Source: Strongylocentrotus purpuratus
Taxonomy: Eukaryota > Echinodermata > Echinoidea > Camarodonta > Strongylocentrotidae
NCBI RefSeq assembly: GCF_000002235.5
Contig: NW_022145601.1
Coordinates: 22,485,389 to 22,549,388 of the forward strand
Direction of reading: 5' to 3'
Length of the DNA stretch: 64,000 bases
In this document: one piece after another, positions 1-12,190 of the stretch
How positions within the stretch are numbered: the stretch's first letter is position 1
How the letters are laid out: each line of letters begins with the position of its first letter
Translations under genes and position numbers: made by a program
The notes under the pieces: model-generated
Seen by the model: the letters and a program-made list of their open reading frames with translations, nothing else
What the model was told of the DNA's origin: nothing
Databases searched by the model: none

Positions 1-71
1 TGATATGATCATGATGCTGATGATGAAGGGGAGCAAGACTGGTGACAATGGTAAAGGGCACATGGAAGTTG

Positions 72-205
72 GCTCTCATGGGGAAACTGATCCCGTGTGG
101 GTGTTTTACTCAAGACAGGAGCTGTCAATTACCAGGATTAGCCGTCAGTTTTATGACCAACAAGCTTTATTTCATGCTCGTGTCTTTTTCCCATATGGGA
201 AAATT
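72..205 (+). repeat. Dispersed repeat R1, copy 1
   Basis: This segment aligns with 35228-35345. Both start near GGCTCTCATGGGGAA, pass through GGGTGTTTnAC and share TTTTATGAnCAACA. Both copies also keep a short similar reading frame (LSITRI..xFYDQQAL). The family is not recognised. Confidence 0.6.
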
Positions 206-487
206 CCTTATCGGACATTTCTTCGAGAGACGAGGGGGTGTTTCTTGATGGGTTTGCTGTGTCCAGACTTTTCCCGGGGGGTCTCGGTCATGTAGAAATA
301 CTGTAAGCATACGTGACCACGGGTTTTCCAGGCACCCCCTAAACTAGTAGGATTTCTTCTGAATCTAAAATACACCCTAAATGAGGATTTTGCGTAGTTT
401 TTTTTTTCAAGAATTCACTCCCTAAACGGGTATTTCAAAAAAGTGTACTCATAAACAAGTATTGTAAAATAATTATTGTAGCCCCTT
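206..487. other. Unassigned stretch
   Basis: AT-rich sequence with diverged pieces resembling ACCCCCTAAAC. No gene or recognisable element is seen. Confidence 0.4.
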
Positions 488-489
488 GC

Positions 490-800
490 ACTGGCGTACT
501 GATGGGGTCATTTTCCCTAGAGCTCGCTCGCTACATTTGCTCGCATTTATTGATGCAATAATTATGTTACTTATAAATTAAATTTTTCAATCTTTCTTCA
601 TTAAATTGTGCTTAATACTCATCAGGGTTTTTTTTTTTTTTTTTTGGGGGGGGGGGGGGTCTTCTTTAAAAGATGTTATTTTTCGCACTGAGACCTCGCA
701 AATCTTATAATTTTTGATCGCTCGCTTCGCTCATTTAACTTTTTAAACTTTTTTCGATACGCTAATGAGAATTGTTATGGAAAACGAGCATCGTTTTGTT
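490..800 (+). mobile_element. hAT-like terminal sequence and dispersed repeat, incomplete element
   Basis: CACTGGCGTACTGATGGGG at 490 matches the inverted-repeat terminus of the 1.77-kb hAT-like element at 43675-45448 (CACTGGCGTACTGGTGGGG read inward from its right end). Downstream, 525-640 (GCTCGCATT...ATTAAATTGTG...ACTCATCA) resembles 22725-22810. The opposite end was not found, so this is a fragment or an older, decayed copy. Confidence 0.45.
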
Positions 801-2825
801 TGCACCCACCCATAATACCGTGGCCTCTCGTTTGATGTTTTCCCCTCTAGCAATTTAAGCAAAATTACTAACAATTGGAAAAGTAAGTATCTTAATTACG
901 AAGTAAATTTTCTTCCTTTAAATTGCCCGCGATCTTTACACTATGTGATCCATCATCAACATTGCGTGTAAGTGTTTGATATTCACTGTAACCTGAATTT
1001 CATTATATACTATTTTGTCTTCTTCTTTAAACGGGAATTCTAGATAACCTCTACGGCACCAGTACTACTATTTTCATTTGGCTAGCTTTTCATTAAATCT
1101 ACGAAACTATTTGTATTCCACCTGTCTTGTCATTTTACTGTTATGATCGCAAATCAAGTTGACGTCAACATTTCCCTTTGCCGAATATAATACAACTCTA
1201 TTCCTTAATTCTCTCGTACGTGATGTATTCGATAAGAAATGACTGACTGCTAATTTCCCAAGGGGTAATGTCTTTGGAGTAATTTGTTTAATCGAGCTGT
1301 CATCGTAACAAAGATACGACTTCAGGGCATTCAGATTAGATAGGCGAACACGGTATTAAAATAGATTCCTACGTTGCTTTTAAATATGCCCAAAATCATT
1401 GACATTGGGTACGTGGGTAACAAGTTGCCCTTCCGCTTCAAGTAAAAACAAAAACGCCCGTCTATCATCTTTTTGTCCAGTGTGTACCTGTTCTCTTTAT
1501 CTAGTGATTAAGAGGGGGGGGGGGGGTCCTTCCCATATGCCCCCTTTTAACCCCAAGTGGCATACCTTAAATGCACAACTATATCCCTGCCATTTTATTA
1601 TTATATTTGTTGGGGGAGGAGGGTTCGCAAGCCACATGTAGAAAATGAATGCAAGAACTCCTAATCTCCCTCCCTCATTGTTAATCTAGAAACGCTCCCC
1701 GTTGAGGTCGTATTCAAACAGGATTGTGATAGAAAGGGGGATGTGTTCGTGTGTGCGTTAGTGTGCGGTGCGTTATGCGTGAGAGAGAGAGAGAGAGAGA
1801 GAGATAAGGGGAGGGAGGAGGGGGAGGAATCATAGAGACCATGGATGATGCATTCTAAATATCTGAAAAAGTACTACATGCTATTTTTTTTTTTTGGGGG
1901 GGGGGAGAGGGGAAGGAAAACAAAGTAAACAATTGAAGAAGAGACATGTTAAGGACAACACGAAATTCTGTTTACATTTTTTTAATTATTGTCATGCAAG
2001 AAATTGATAAAGGTTTGCATGTTTGGTATCGCAAGAAAGAGTTTTGTTTTGTTTAACAACTTCTCCCCTTTTTTTGCAATATGAGTGACGGGTAAAGAAA
2101 TTCAATTTGTTGCATTGTCCAAATAAATGGAAATTCTTGTTTTCACATGGTTACAAACTAGAAATGCAGGTGTTTTAAGTTTAAGCATTGTTCATGTGAA
2201 CAAGCAAAACGCCTTGGCACAGTAAAAGTTACGGAACATCTAATAATGGATAAGCGATTGATGATTTAAAAAAAAAAAAATTGTTTAGTAATACGTCCTA
2301 CTTAAACTAATATTTTCGGCTCCAGTAAAATTAGTGCAGCACCCTTAGGGAATTCGTCGTGCTCCCCGCTTACAAAAGCAGACAACTCTATTCCATTACT
2401 GTGCCTTTACGTGGAAATTGAATCTTGAAGGAGAGATTACCTCTTTAACTTAGCGCTTTTTAATTTGCAGATTATTATCATTTTGGAGTATGTATTGTTT
2501 AGGATAATGGATAATATACTGCATATTGATGTTAAATCAATCTTGAAAACACGACCTGATATCCATTCAGCGTCAAGATGACGAGCAGTCGAGTTGTAAA
2601 AGAAATATACACATCCAGGGGCTATTTTACCAGGTAATGAATGCCTCGATAAGAATACCTAGACGCTAGAGGTCTGTATTTATATTTATCTATATTTGCG
2701 TGTGTAATCTTTTAATCTTTTTTTTTTTATTTGTACAGAATTTACCTAGCTCAGTTATCCAGACTAGAAACAAAAACTTAATTCCATATATTTTGACGTG
2801 ATAAACTGTATAAAGGAGCTGTGAT
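801..2825. other. Unassigned intergenic sequence
   Basis: No coding exon, SINE or MITE is recognised. It contains a G run at about 1513-1526, a (GA)n microsatellite at 1781-1804 and a T/G run near 1885-1907. Confidence 0.5.
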
Positions 2826-3020
2826 CCTACTCTCACTCTCTCTCCCCCCCTCTCTCTCTCTCTCTCTCTCTCTATCATTCTCTCTCTCCCTCTCTCTTTC
2901 TCTCTCCCTCTCCCTCTTTCACTGTCACTGTCTCCGTCTCTCTCTCTCTCTCTGTCACTCCCCCTCTCTCTCTCTCTCTCTCTCTCTCCTCATCTTCATG
3001 TCTCTAATCTCCCTCTCTTT
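2826..3020 (+). repeat. (CT)n microsatellite
   Basis: A long imperfect CT tract with CCCTCT and CTGTCA interruptions. The open frames read across it (Ser-Leu repeats, or Arg-Glu on the other strand) are products of the repeat and are not genes. Confidence 0.95.
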
Positions 3021-3679
3021 TCCCTCTCCATCTCTTTCTAACCTCTTTCACGTATTTCTTAAAGATTTTCTATTGCTTGCTATTTTCATTTTTAAACCCC
3101 TGCATTATTTTATCTTATGTTTTAATATCATCTTTATTTTTCCAACCTCTTTTTTTTTTACTCTCTCTTGCTCTCCATATCACCAATATCACCCTCGATA
3201 CCTATTTGCTAATTGTCATTTCATTTAATCTAGTAATCTATTTTCAAAATGAAACGAAAAGTTGGTCACTAACATTTTTGATATCGAAGATAAATGACGT
3301 TTGTCGTGGCATTCAGAGCTCTTGAGACCATAGGCGATTTGAACAGTGGAGAATCTGTCGTCAACAAGGTTTCTATCAAAAGGAACCATGTTTTTTTAAC
3401 TCAAATCTTTGTCAAATATTCCTAAGGGGGAAATGTGTAGGTTCGTTCACAAAGGGCCTGAGTATTATATTTTTTCTCTATCTCTTTTTTGTCCTTTTTT
3501 CTTTCTTTTCTTATTTTTTCTTTTTTTCTTTAAATTTGTTGGATGAATTATTTTTGTAAGCCAGCAGGCATTTCAAGATCTGAGATTTTGAAGAATTTAA
3601 ATAAATGCCAACAAAAAAACGAAGAAGAGCAAACAAATGAGCAAGCAAGGAATTTTTTCTCGATGTTCCTTCCCGTTGA
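3021..3679. other. Unassigned T-rich sequence
   Basis: T/C-rich flank of the microsatellite and a pyrimidine-rich block near 3475-3535. No gene is seen. Confidence 0.5.
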
Positions 3680-3682
3680 AAG

Positions 3683-3800
3683 CACCCCCCCCCCCTTCTC
3701 TGGTGTGTAAAGTCAATACGGGCCGGATTTTTGAGAGCGCCCCCACCCCCCTCTATCTCCGGGTGTGTATAAGTCAATACGGGCCGGACTTTGTCACGGG
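3683..3800 (+). repeat. Two-copy tandem duplication, about 70-bp unit
   Basis: The block GTGTGTAnAAGTCAATACGG followed by GCCGGA occurs at about 3700 and again at 3763, each preceded by a run of C and a CTCT stretch. The copies differ at few positions. Confidence 0.7.
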
Positions 3801-4041
3801 AAAAGTACCCCTTCACTGGAGATTTTGGGAACACGAATATGATCCCTCGGACTACGGAGTGGGTGGGGGGGGGGGGGGGCGAGGCGTCGCCATTCGCTTT
3901 TATGGAATCCGACCAGGCCTTTTATTTTAGGGGAGAGACACGTGTTCAATGTGTCCCCAGAACTGCGCCTGCGTACCTAGGCTCGGTCATTCACCCCTAC
4001 CCTACCACGTTTGACCATATAAACAACTAGTTTTGTCTAAA

Positions 4042-4206
4042 CATATTGGCCCGAATTCACAAAGCAAGGTTTGAGCTCAGACCAAGGTTTGACCTCAAAC
4101 CTCCTTTTGTTATTTACAAACCTGGTTTGTAAATAACAAAGGGAGGTTTGGCGAAACAAAAGGAGGTTTGAGCTCAAACCTTGCTTTGTGAATTCGGGCC
4201 AATATG
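4042..4206. mobile_element. Palindromic foldback MITE, 165 bp
   Basis: The left end catattggcccgaattcac and right end gtgaattcgggccaatatg are exact inverted copies, and the internal AAGCAAGGTTTGAGCTCA and AAACCTGGTTTG blocks also pair. Almost the whole element folds on itself. The ends allow a TA target duplication. It has no coding capacity. Confidence 0.88.
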
Positions 4207-5534
4207 TCGATTTGGTTCATGAAGTCATATGCATTTCCATAGAAATGACGTAGGCCAGAGGCACACTGCTTTTTACCGGATTAATTCCTGCGTCATTCAT
4301 TTTCCTTTCTTTTGAAGTAATCACAATACAAGTATTCCCAAAAGCCTTGAAAGATACCATGCAAAACTACCCGAAATCGAAGATTGACCGCGCTTGACCA
4401 AGATCTGAAAAAAAGGAACTACGTAGGTACTTGAATATGAGACCCCAAAGAAAACGTATCATCAGGAAAGACAACACAAAGTACTGAAGCATTTAAAGTG
4501 GTGAGAGCCATATTTCATGTATACTGCAATTAATAATGCAGTCACCCTAAATAAGCAATGTTTCACATCAGATCACTGGACGTCAGTTCTGTTGTGTGTG
4601 CCCTTTTAAAATAAATATTTGATATCTTATAAGCCTATAAATTAGATTTACCAATTCGTTATATTATTTTACAAAAATAGATAAATCGTCAAATAATTGT
4701 ATTTCATCAAACTATAAAAAAATATATTTTCGGAAGAAGGAATGCCATTGTTAGCAAATTGCTTTGAAATATGACAGCCCAAAATAAATCTTATGAAATA
4801 TATGAACATCTTATGAAGCATAATGGACACAAATAATTGAAAGCAAATGTAAAATATATGAATAATAATGATGATGTTGATGATGATAATGATTATGGTA
4901 ATGTAATGAAAGAAATATATACAGGGATTATAAACTGTTGACAAAGACTGAAATGATGACACAGAAAATATTCCATCTGAACATCATTTGAATAAGAATT
5001 CCATGGTTGACAATGCTTATAGATTTATTGTAATATTATACATATTAAAATCTTTTTTTGTTAATTTCTACTTTGGGTTTGAATGAGTATAGGAAGTATA
5101 AACAAAATTTAATCGATTCTGGAAAAAAACTTCCATGAATGTGTTTAGACAATTCCGCCAGTATTATAATTTTTCATCGAATTACATAGGGTTACAAAAT
5201 ATTTACTATTGGAACAAGTATATTGTATTGAATGAAAGAAAAATTACTTTATTATTACACTTGAGATAAATTAGATTTAGTCATTTAACTTATGCCTGGT
5301 TTGGCGTTGCATAAAACTATTACATTTATTTTGTTTTCTATAATAGTCGTTATCATATATATTTTTATATTCGAATTTGTATTCAATTAATTCAGCTGGA
5401 GTAAGTCATTATAATTAAATAATAATCATTAACTAATGGTCACTTTACATGTTAGGCTTCCCGGGAGAACTTTCAATTCTTGTTAAGATATTTTTAGCTT
5501 GCACCCAGTAAAGAGAAAAGAAAAAAGATAAATC
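4207..5534. other. Unassigned AT-rich sequence
   Basis: Very AT-rich, with a short GAT-type low-complexity run near 4863-4895. No gene or element is recognised. Confidence 0.5.
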
Positions 5535-5539
5535 AGAAA

Positions 5540-5800
5540 ATAATAGTGGAACCAGTGGGATTTAAACCTGCTATCTATTGCCGGACAACGACTCCCAGGT
5601 AGCCTCGTATTTAAATCTATTGCCCTAATGGCAGACTAATTATATTAATAAGTCTGAATGAATCAGGAGAGCAGAGGTATTTGTTTCTAGTTCATCGTGA
5701 CTTTGCCATGGACCAGTGATGGCGTATTTGGTGGTAGAGTCGCTGCCCGGCAAGCAGTACAGATGGCAGATTCATATCCCGCTGGTTTCAAGATTTTTTC
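5540..5800. repeat. Decayed tRNA-like SINE pieces
   Basis: On the - strand near 5548-5590 there is a B-box-like GGTTTAAATCCC. On the + strand near 5718-5795 there is an A-box-like TTTGGTGGTAGAGTCGC with a degraded B box (AGATTCATATCCC). They resemble the heads of two old tRNA-derived SINEs in opposite orientation, both too degraded to classify. Confidence 0.35.
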
Positions 5801-5975
5801 CAAGATTTGTTTTCAATTACAAGATCGAGCACACGATCTTTATTTCCTGATGCAAGCCAAAATATTCTTTACAATAATCAAAACTAGTTAGACGTAGACA
5901 GAAGACCGTAAAATCAACTTGAAATCAAAAGGAAGTGGAAATATCAGAACAAGGGATGAGGTGAAAAAGAAGAGT

Positions 5976-6522
5976 TTAAAGGAAACCAAAACCTTCATAC
6001 TAAGTTACTTTTATTGTAAAGTTTAAAAGATTTGAATAAAATCAGTGAAAATTTGAACAAAATCGGGCAAGGAATAAGGAAGTAAGAGCTTTTTGAAATT
6101 ACTAGTCACTAGAGGGCGGTATTCAATTTGATGACATCATCTGTGAACAACTCTCCATGCTTTTTGTACACAAAATTTCACAATTTTGTTGTTTTCTTCG
6201 TATTTATTTGTGTTCTAGATCCGACTTCATAACATGTTAAGTAGAATATCATTTTGCATTCTATATCTTGCTTTCAGGGCAGTACATTATCTCAATCACA
6301 AGAAAGAAGGAAAAAACATGAAATTTGATGTACAAAAGGCATAGAGAGTTGTTCACAGATGATGTCATCAAATTGAATACCGCCTCTAGTGACTAGTAAA
6401 TTCAAAAAGCTCTTACTTCCTTATTCCTTGCCCGATTTTGTTCAAATTTTCACTGATATTTTTCAAATATCTTAAACTTTACAATAAAAGTTACTTAGTA
6501 TGAAGGTTTTGGTTTCCTTTAA
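5976..6522. mobile_element. TTAA-flanked foldback MITE, about 547 bp
   Basis: It starts TTAAAGGAAACCAAAACC and ends GGTTTTGGTTTCCTTTAA. The inverted arms extend over about 200 bp on each side (shared CTTCATACTAAGTTAC, ACTAGTCACTAGAGG, AATTTGATGACATCATCTGT). TTAA at both borders fits a piggyBac-type target duplication, which is an inference because no transposase is present. Confidence 0.88.
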
Positions 6523-6656
6523 CATGTTCCTGAAGACAACATGTCTCCAACATGTTAAATCTATATCGAAATTCAGTTTCAGATTGCAGACCACTGTCAA
6601 AATTCCATTGAATTTGTTTTCTTCTCTAAAACATCGTTATCATCATCATCATCATA

Positions 6657-6852
6657 TCACCGGTGTGTTGGCTCAACGTCCGCCTCACAACCGGGAGTCA
6701 TGGGTTCGAACCCCGGCCGCGTCATATCAAAATATGTTAAAAGACGGGAGTTGCTGCGACCTTGTTTGGCGTTCAACAACAAGGGATAGAGCAACGTTGA
6801 TCTGGCGCTGCTCAGTGGGCAAAAAGAATTTCCATTTTCGGTCATTATATCA
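6657..6852 (+). mobile_element. tRNA-derived SINE (tRNA-Val-like head), copy 1
   Basis: The head contains CCGCCTCACAACCGGGAG and the B box GGGTTCGAACCCC, followed by a body with GGCGTTCAACAACAAGGG and GATCTGGCGCTGCTCAGTGG. The same order recurs at 14311-14572. The anticodon region resembles tRNA-Val(CAC). The A box is shortened in this copy and a piece of the body after GCTCAGTGG is missing. Confidence 0.88.
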
Positions 6853-7160
6853 TTAGTAGTAGTAGTGAACTACTATTAATGATGATGATGAGAATAATCA
6901 TCATTATTGTTATTATATTATGGTATGTTTAACAATTTCTATTATTCTGATTATCATCAGTATTATCATTTTCATCATAAGGAAACTATTATGTTACTAA
7001 TGATGATGATGGTAATCATCAAATTTGTTATTATATATTTTTTTCATTTTTATTATTCTGATTATCATCATTATTATTATTATTATTATTTGCATCCTCA
7101 TTATCATTGGTCGTAGTTGTAGTAGTTATTTATCTTGATGATGATAATAATAATAAAAAT
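6853..7160. repeat. ATT/ATC low-complexity tract
   Basis: Repeated TTATTATCAT and GATGATGAT trinucleotide-type sequence downstream of the SINE tail. The open frames here are artefacts. Confidence 0.8.
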
Positions 7161-7388
7161 GATAATCAATACCGAAAATGATATAACAATAATTATGACA
7201 GTAATACTGATATAAAAAATATATATAATGATATTGATAATAACTATATTATTAAACACTAAAAGTAAAATATACCACAATTAGATTTAGATTGAATACC
7301 ATAATTTAAATTCCTTTGAATCAAGCTCTGATATATATGCACACTATCATTGTAATCATCAGCTTCATAATTATCATAAAGAAAACAA

Positions 7389-7397
7389 TACTACTAT

Positions 7398-7435
<38 letters not shown>

Positions 7436-7440
7436 ATACT
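7389..7440 (+). repeat. (TAC)n microsatellite
   Basis: About 16 near-perfect TAC/CTA units. The Leu-rich frame over it is a shadow of the repeat. Confidence 0.92.
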
Positions 7441-8860
7441 GCTGCTGCTGTTGATTACAAGATTGGGAGTACTAGTACCATTAATAACAATGAACATAAT
7501 TCAATTCAATGCATTTGTTGGCCTATGTACTTTCAACATTGATATGTTTGGGCTTATGTGTAAAATGAAGACTTAGACATAATTTCCGAAGAACAGAAAT
7601 AGGATACACAACATGGAAACATTTTGATGATGACAAAATAAAAATAATACATTGTTTGAGTATTCGGTTATGGTTATTTTCATTACCTAAACTTACATAT
7701 TTTAGCTATCTTTATGCCTATTTATACATGAAAATTATTTATCACTATACACAGAGAAAAATCAGCTTTTGAACTGAATTAGTAGTACATCGGAATACAT
7801 ATAATAATAATTATTGGGGTGTATGATAACAATGTTTATGATTATGAAAGGCTCTCATACCACATATTTAAATAACCTTTCTTGTTTTCCATGATACTTC
7901 TGTCAATAGTATTTAAATATTGATTTAAACAGTTATAATTAGGGTGAACGAAAAGAACTTAACTTTGAATTTTTTTTTGAAAAAGGCCGTTTCATTAAAC
8001 ATCACTTACATCATTACGAGGAAGTTAATAATTCTTGTTTACCAAGAAAGCCTCATCAGGAGTCATACCGTTCTCCCCAAAGGCCCGTCAATCACATTAT
8101 TATTACCCCGGCTTTAGCTCGGCTACCTTGAAACTTAATGTATTAGGCTACAATAATGGAATGTTATTAAAATAAATATATATATTTCATGTCAATATAT
8201 TAAAGAATATTTCCCTTTGGCAAAAGGGGAATTTTAATAACACCCCCACAATGAGCAAGCCAATGGAGACCAAGGCTAAGAAGGAGAGAGAAAGATATAG
8301 AGAGAGATAGAGAGAGAGATAGAAATAGAAAAAAAGTATAAAATCCTCTTTTAAGACATTGTGTTTAATGAAGAAGATCTGTGAAAAATTGATTGGAATA
8401 CACTTTCCCCAGGTGAAAATTAGCTAATTTTTTTTTCTCTCTCTCTCTCTCTGCGTGTATATTATGTGTGGGTGCGGGTGTGCGAGTTTGGATGTATAAA
8501 TGGGCAACACTACATGGAAAATATAGTCGGCGGTTCTTTTACCTTTTTTTCTTTAGAAAGCTGAGGTTTCAATATGAAAATAGTCAACAAAATGTCTATT
8601 TTGTAAGTGAATAAAGATTATATTGTATCTAATGTATATGGCATGAGCCTTGGTACAAATGATCAAATTAAATCAAATCATCTTTTCCTTCAAGACCATC
8701 CTTGCGAAAAAAAATTGGACATTCAAAACAAAAAAACAAGATGGGTGACTAAAACGAGTGTGACATTTTATGACGAAAACAGAAATGAGAGGAAGAAAAA
8801 AACATGATGGATGATTATATTAGTCAGGGTGCGGAATAATTACAATGATTAACTTCGTAA
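7441..8860. other. Unassigned sequence with SINE tail fragment
   Basis: Mostly AT-rich unique DNA. At 8098-8150, TTATTACCCCGGCTTTAGCT matches the 3' end of the - strand SINE near 28505 (TATTACCCCGGCTGTGGCT) and is probably a truncated tail. Short GA (8283-8330) and CT (8436-8453) tracts are present. Confidence 0.4.
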
Positions 8861-9082
8861 ATGGTGTCATCGTATGAACAGTATGATGATACAGACATTT
8901 TTAAAGAATTGCCTGTAGACACGTCCGAGAAGATGCTGGATAATCCTGAATTAATATTTGCCTGCTGGGTGCCAGACAAAGATTTAGTTCTTCTATTTAT
9001 ATTTTTATTATATGTTATTATATTTTCTTCTCTTTTGTTTGTCGTTGCTCTAGATGATCTGTCTATGAACAAGTGTGCGTAG

Positions 9083-11165
9083 GAGGAGTTCCATACTATT
9101 TCATTTTTTTGTTGTATTTCAGGTCATTTACCCGAGTATTGACCTCGATTCGTAATCATATGAAACTCCGCCTCTTTTCATTACGTCATAATTTCTTAGA
9201 CGGTTTCGCGCCTAGTTGCATACGCTCCTTGAAAAGACTGATACTCACGGAAACGAGATAAAAACGACAAAATAAGGAAACTATGAATGTTAAAAGAAGG
9301 ACAAGAGTGAGACAGCTCACCATTAAGCTCTGTACTTGGAAGGGAAGCGATCACCTCTCATTGCCTTCAGCTAATTAGCTTATCTTTGTGTAAGTATAAA
9401 AAGTACTTTTAGCCCAATCCACTGTTTGGTTTTCTTCTCACTTTATCTAAGCTCTTATCCTTTTAACTGAGGGTTCGTGTTTTTGCTGAAAAATATTTTA
9501 CATGTATTTAGCAGTTGCTATATTAAACAAAACAATTATGCTGCAAATATTTCTTATCTTGATTGCAACTTTTATATTCGCATTTTGTTATCCTTTGTCA
9601 GGAAGTCATATGTGTGGAATTCGGTGCTCTCTTATTTTTTCAACTGATATAACCTGCATTCATTTTCCTAAGATGTAGATGTTATCTTGTTTTAAGCGAT
9701 CTTGGTGATAGAATTGTAAATATACCGGAAGCCATTCGTACAAAGAACATTATGTATCATTTCACACCACTTATTAACTGTTGGATTTACGAGTTTAGAG
9801 ATTTAATTTCCGTTCTTTTTATCGAAATTCACTTGAAATCAAGAGCATACAGCATTGAGATCACCTTTTTGTTTCTAGTTCGTTTCATTTCTTTTTGTCA
9901 TTTCTCACAAGTAGATAGTTTCCCCTTGATTTAATGGATTAATAAATGGCTTTGAAACTTAAATCTTTAATTTCTGTATTTTCATATCAAAAGCCATTTG
10001 GAAATCCTATACTGTAAGTTTAAGAACATATTTTTATTAGTTTTTTTTTCTTCCTGTTATCATTTCTCACAAGCAATTTAATTTGGTTTATTGATTTAAT
10101 TGAATACATGATTGATTAAATTATTGCTTGAACCTTTAAACAAAGTATCATAGAACAAAAGCTGTTCTTAAGGATACCCTTAAAAGATCACCTAATGACC
10201 ACAAATAGACGCACTATTGTATTCCAGATCTACCGACGAAAGTGTGTAAATATTTGTAATATTTCAGTTACTATATATATATATATATATTGCCTGTAAT
10301 GATATATTCAGTGCCTTTTCAATAAAAAAACAAAAACTGTCATTACGAACTTGATGGACTTCGTTGAAAGTTTGATTACTTAACAAAATTATGCCAAATA
10401 TCTATATCAATCAAGTGAAATGGCGGTGTTCAATGGTTTAAGGACGTTTTGGGGGAGCTACGTTTGCTGACAAGAAGCCGAGATAAAATGCCAACGCTCA
10501 TTTTTCTCCATTTCAATTTACGAATTTAAATACCTTCCTCTGTAGATCTTTTAAATTACAAATTAAAAGGATGCACAGAGGCCTATCACTTAAAAAGAGA
10601 AAAAAGATTTGTACGCATCATGATCCGGAACTCTACCTTGATTGATATCAAAATTATATATGATAGTTGGGCGTATGTGCGTTTGGTGTGCGCGTGAGAT
10701 TTGTGCGGGGACGTGTGATAAGCTTGCCTCTTGCATCGATTAGATACCATTTGACTCAATTTGATTATTTCTTTAGTATGTTAAATGAATCTAGTCATCT
10801 GAATGGTCAACATAGGAGTCGTGATTTTAGCCATGCCCGCCTAACGGTCAATAGTTAATGATAAAGATGCCCGTTGCCCGGTTATCATTGGTTGCATAGT
10901 TAAATTTTGCTGAAATCCCTATTGGTTTACGTTTAAAAAATTTCTTTGTACGAGCGCGGAAACCGCATACAGTGCAAATGTGTGTGCTATTCACGATTGA
11001 TCGTAACATTCGAGCAATTTTCCAGCAAAGATTTAATAACAAAAAGTTTTCAGATTTGCTGTGATGTTTTAACCAATCTTTACTCAAGAAAAGGATAAGT
11101 CAAGAATTCCTTGTAGCTTTTTGTGTGAATTCGATATATAAAAGATACATGGACTGCTTTAATAT
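9083..11165. other. Unassigned intergenic sequence
   Basis: AT-rich sequence with an (AT)n run near 10273-10290. No exon with splice signals or known repeat was recognised. Confidence 0.5.
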
Positions 11166-11168
11166 ACG

Positions 11169-11270
11169 AGGCATAACTACTGGCTCTCGGGGACGTTACA
11201 TCCTGCTATGACACCGAGGCGCGCCGCGGCGCTATAGAAATAGCTATGCCTCTCATAGCAGTCACTATAT
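11169..11270. repeat. GC-rich hairpin-forming sequence
   Basis: GAGGCATA at 11169 pairs with TATGCCTC near 11247, and CTGCTATGA at 11202 pairs with TCATAGCAG near 11255. The core GAGGCGCGCCGCGGCGC is strikingly GC-rich for this AT-rich area. It is probably a small foldback element. Confidence 0.5.
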
Positions 11271-12185
11271 CTATACTATTATGAGTGCAGTGTTGTTTTC
11301 CGTACCGTGGAAACTATAGTGGTTTCATTCACCTGACTCTAAATCAAAGAGTCGATGTTTCAAATCCTGGTCAGCACTCGTGTCCATTGTCGAGATATCA
11401 ATCCACATTTCCAGCTCTCCGCCAAGTTTTTTTCTTCTATTTGAAACACAGATACCTTTTCGTTTAATTTCTGCTGCATTTTTGGTAAATCATAACTTCG
11501 TGGTCAAATATATCCAAAAAAAATTAAAAAACACCTCCATGAAAGAGCCGAACAAAACCTAAAAAACGAGAGAAAAAGGATAAGCAAAAACAAACGAACA
11601 AACAAACAAACAAGAGTAACTGTTTTGTTGAGCAAACCTTATTTTGATTTTGTTTAAAATTGATTTATTCTCGGTTTTGAAAACACCGTAGGGTTTAGCC
11701 TCAAAGACTCCATATAAAGACACAAACCATCATATCACGTCTGGTGGTCAAAGACTGACGTTTTCATGAGACGAATTCTGGTACGTGTACTTGTGGCACC
11801 AGACTGTTCCTAACGAAATTTGAATGATGGATCAATCAGGGAACTGGGTTCCCTCCATACCAGAATGTCATTTGAAACAGGATAAGTGTGTTTATTATTG
11901 ATGGCATAAAACATATCTGCTTTATATTTTATATGAGACGTTCGACTTAATGCATCTTGTCTGCAGGCTCGAATAAATTAACTTAACTAGTTTCAAGTGA
12001 CAATCTGATACGGAATTAACCGAGTTCCCTAATCGACCAAGTAATCATTAGAGCTTTAAAGGGTTCCAAATGATATTCCACGTCTAATCTCCTCATCATC
12101 ATCGGCTTCAACCAGAGGTCAAAAGAGGTTGGTGATTATTGTGAGGATGACAAAAACTCGTAATTACGAAGCTATACATGTCATT
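11271..12185. other. Unassigned sequence
   Basis: A weak tRNA-like B box (GTTTCAAATCCTGG) near 11358 may be a SINE relic. Otherwise no feature is seen. Confidence 0.35.
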
Positions 12186-12190
12186 TATAT

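Noticed and set aside
2690-3325. Ser/Leu- and Arg/Glu-rich open frames over (CT)n tracts here and at 33.4, 37.9, 40.4, 48.0, 52.4 and 62.1 kb
   Set aside because: They are translations of dinucleotide repeats, open on both strands, with no domain or splice evidence.
8861-9082. 73-codon frame with an acidic N-terminus and one hydrophobic segment (LVLLFIFLLYVIIFSSLLFV)
   Set aside because: It looks vaguely like a small membrane protein, but there is an equally long antisense frame, no homology that I recognise and no splice or promoter context.
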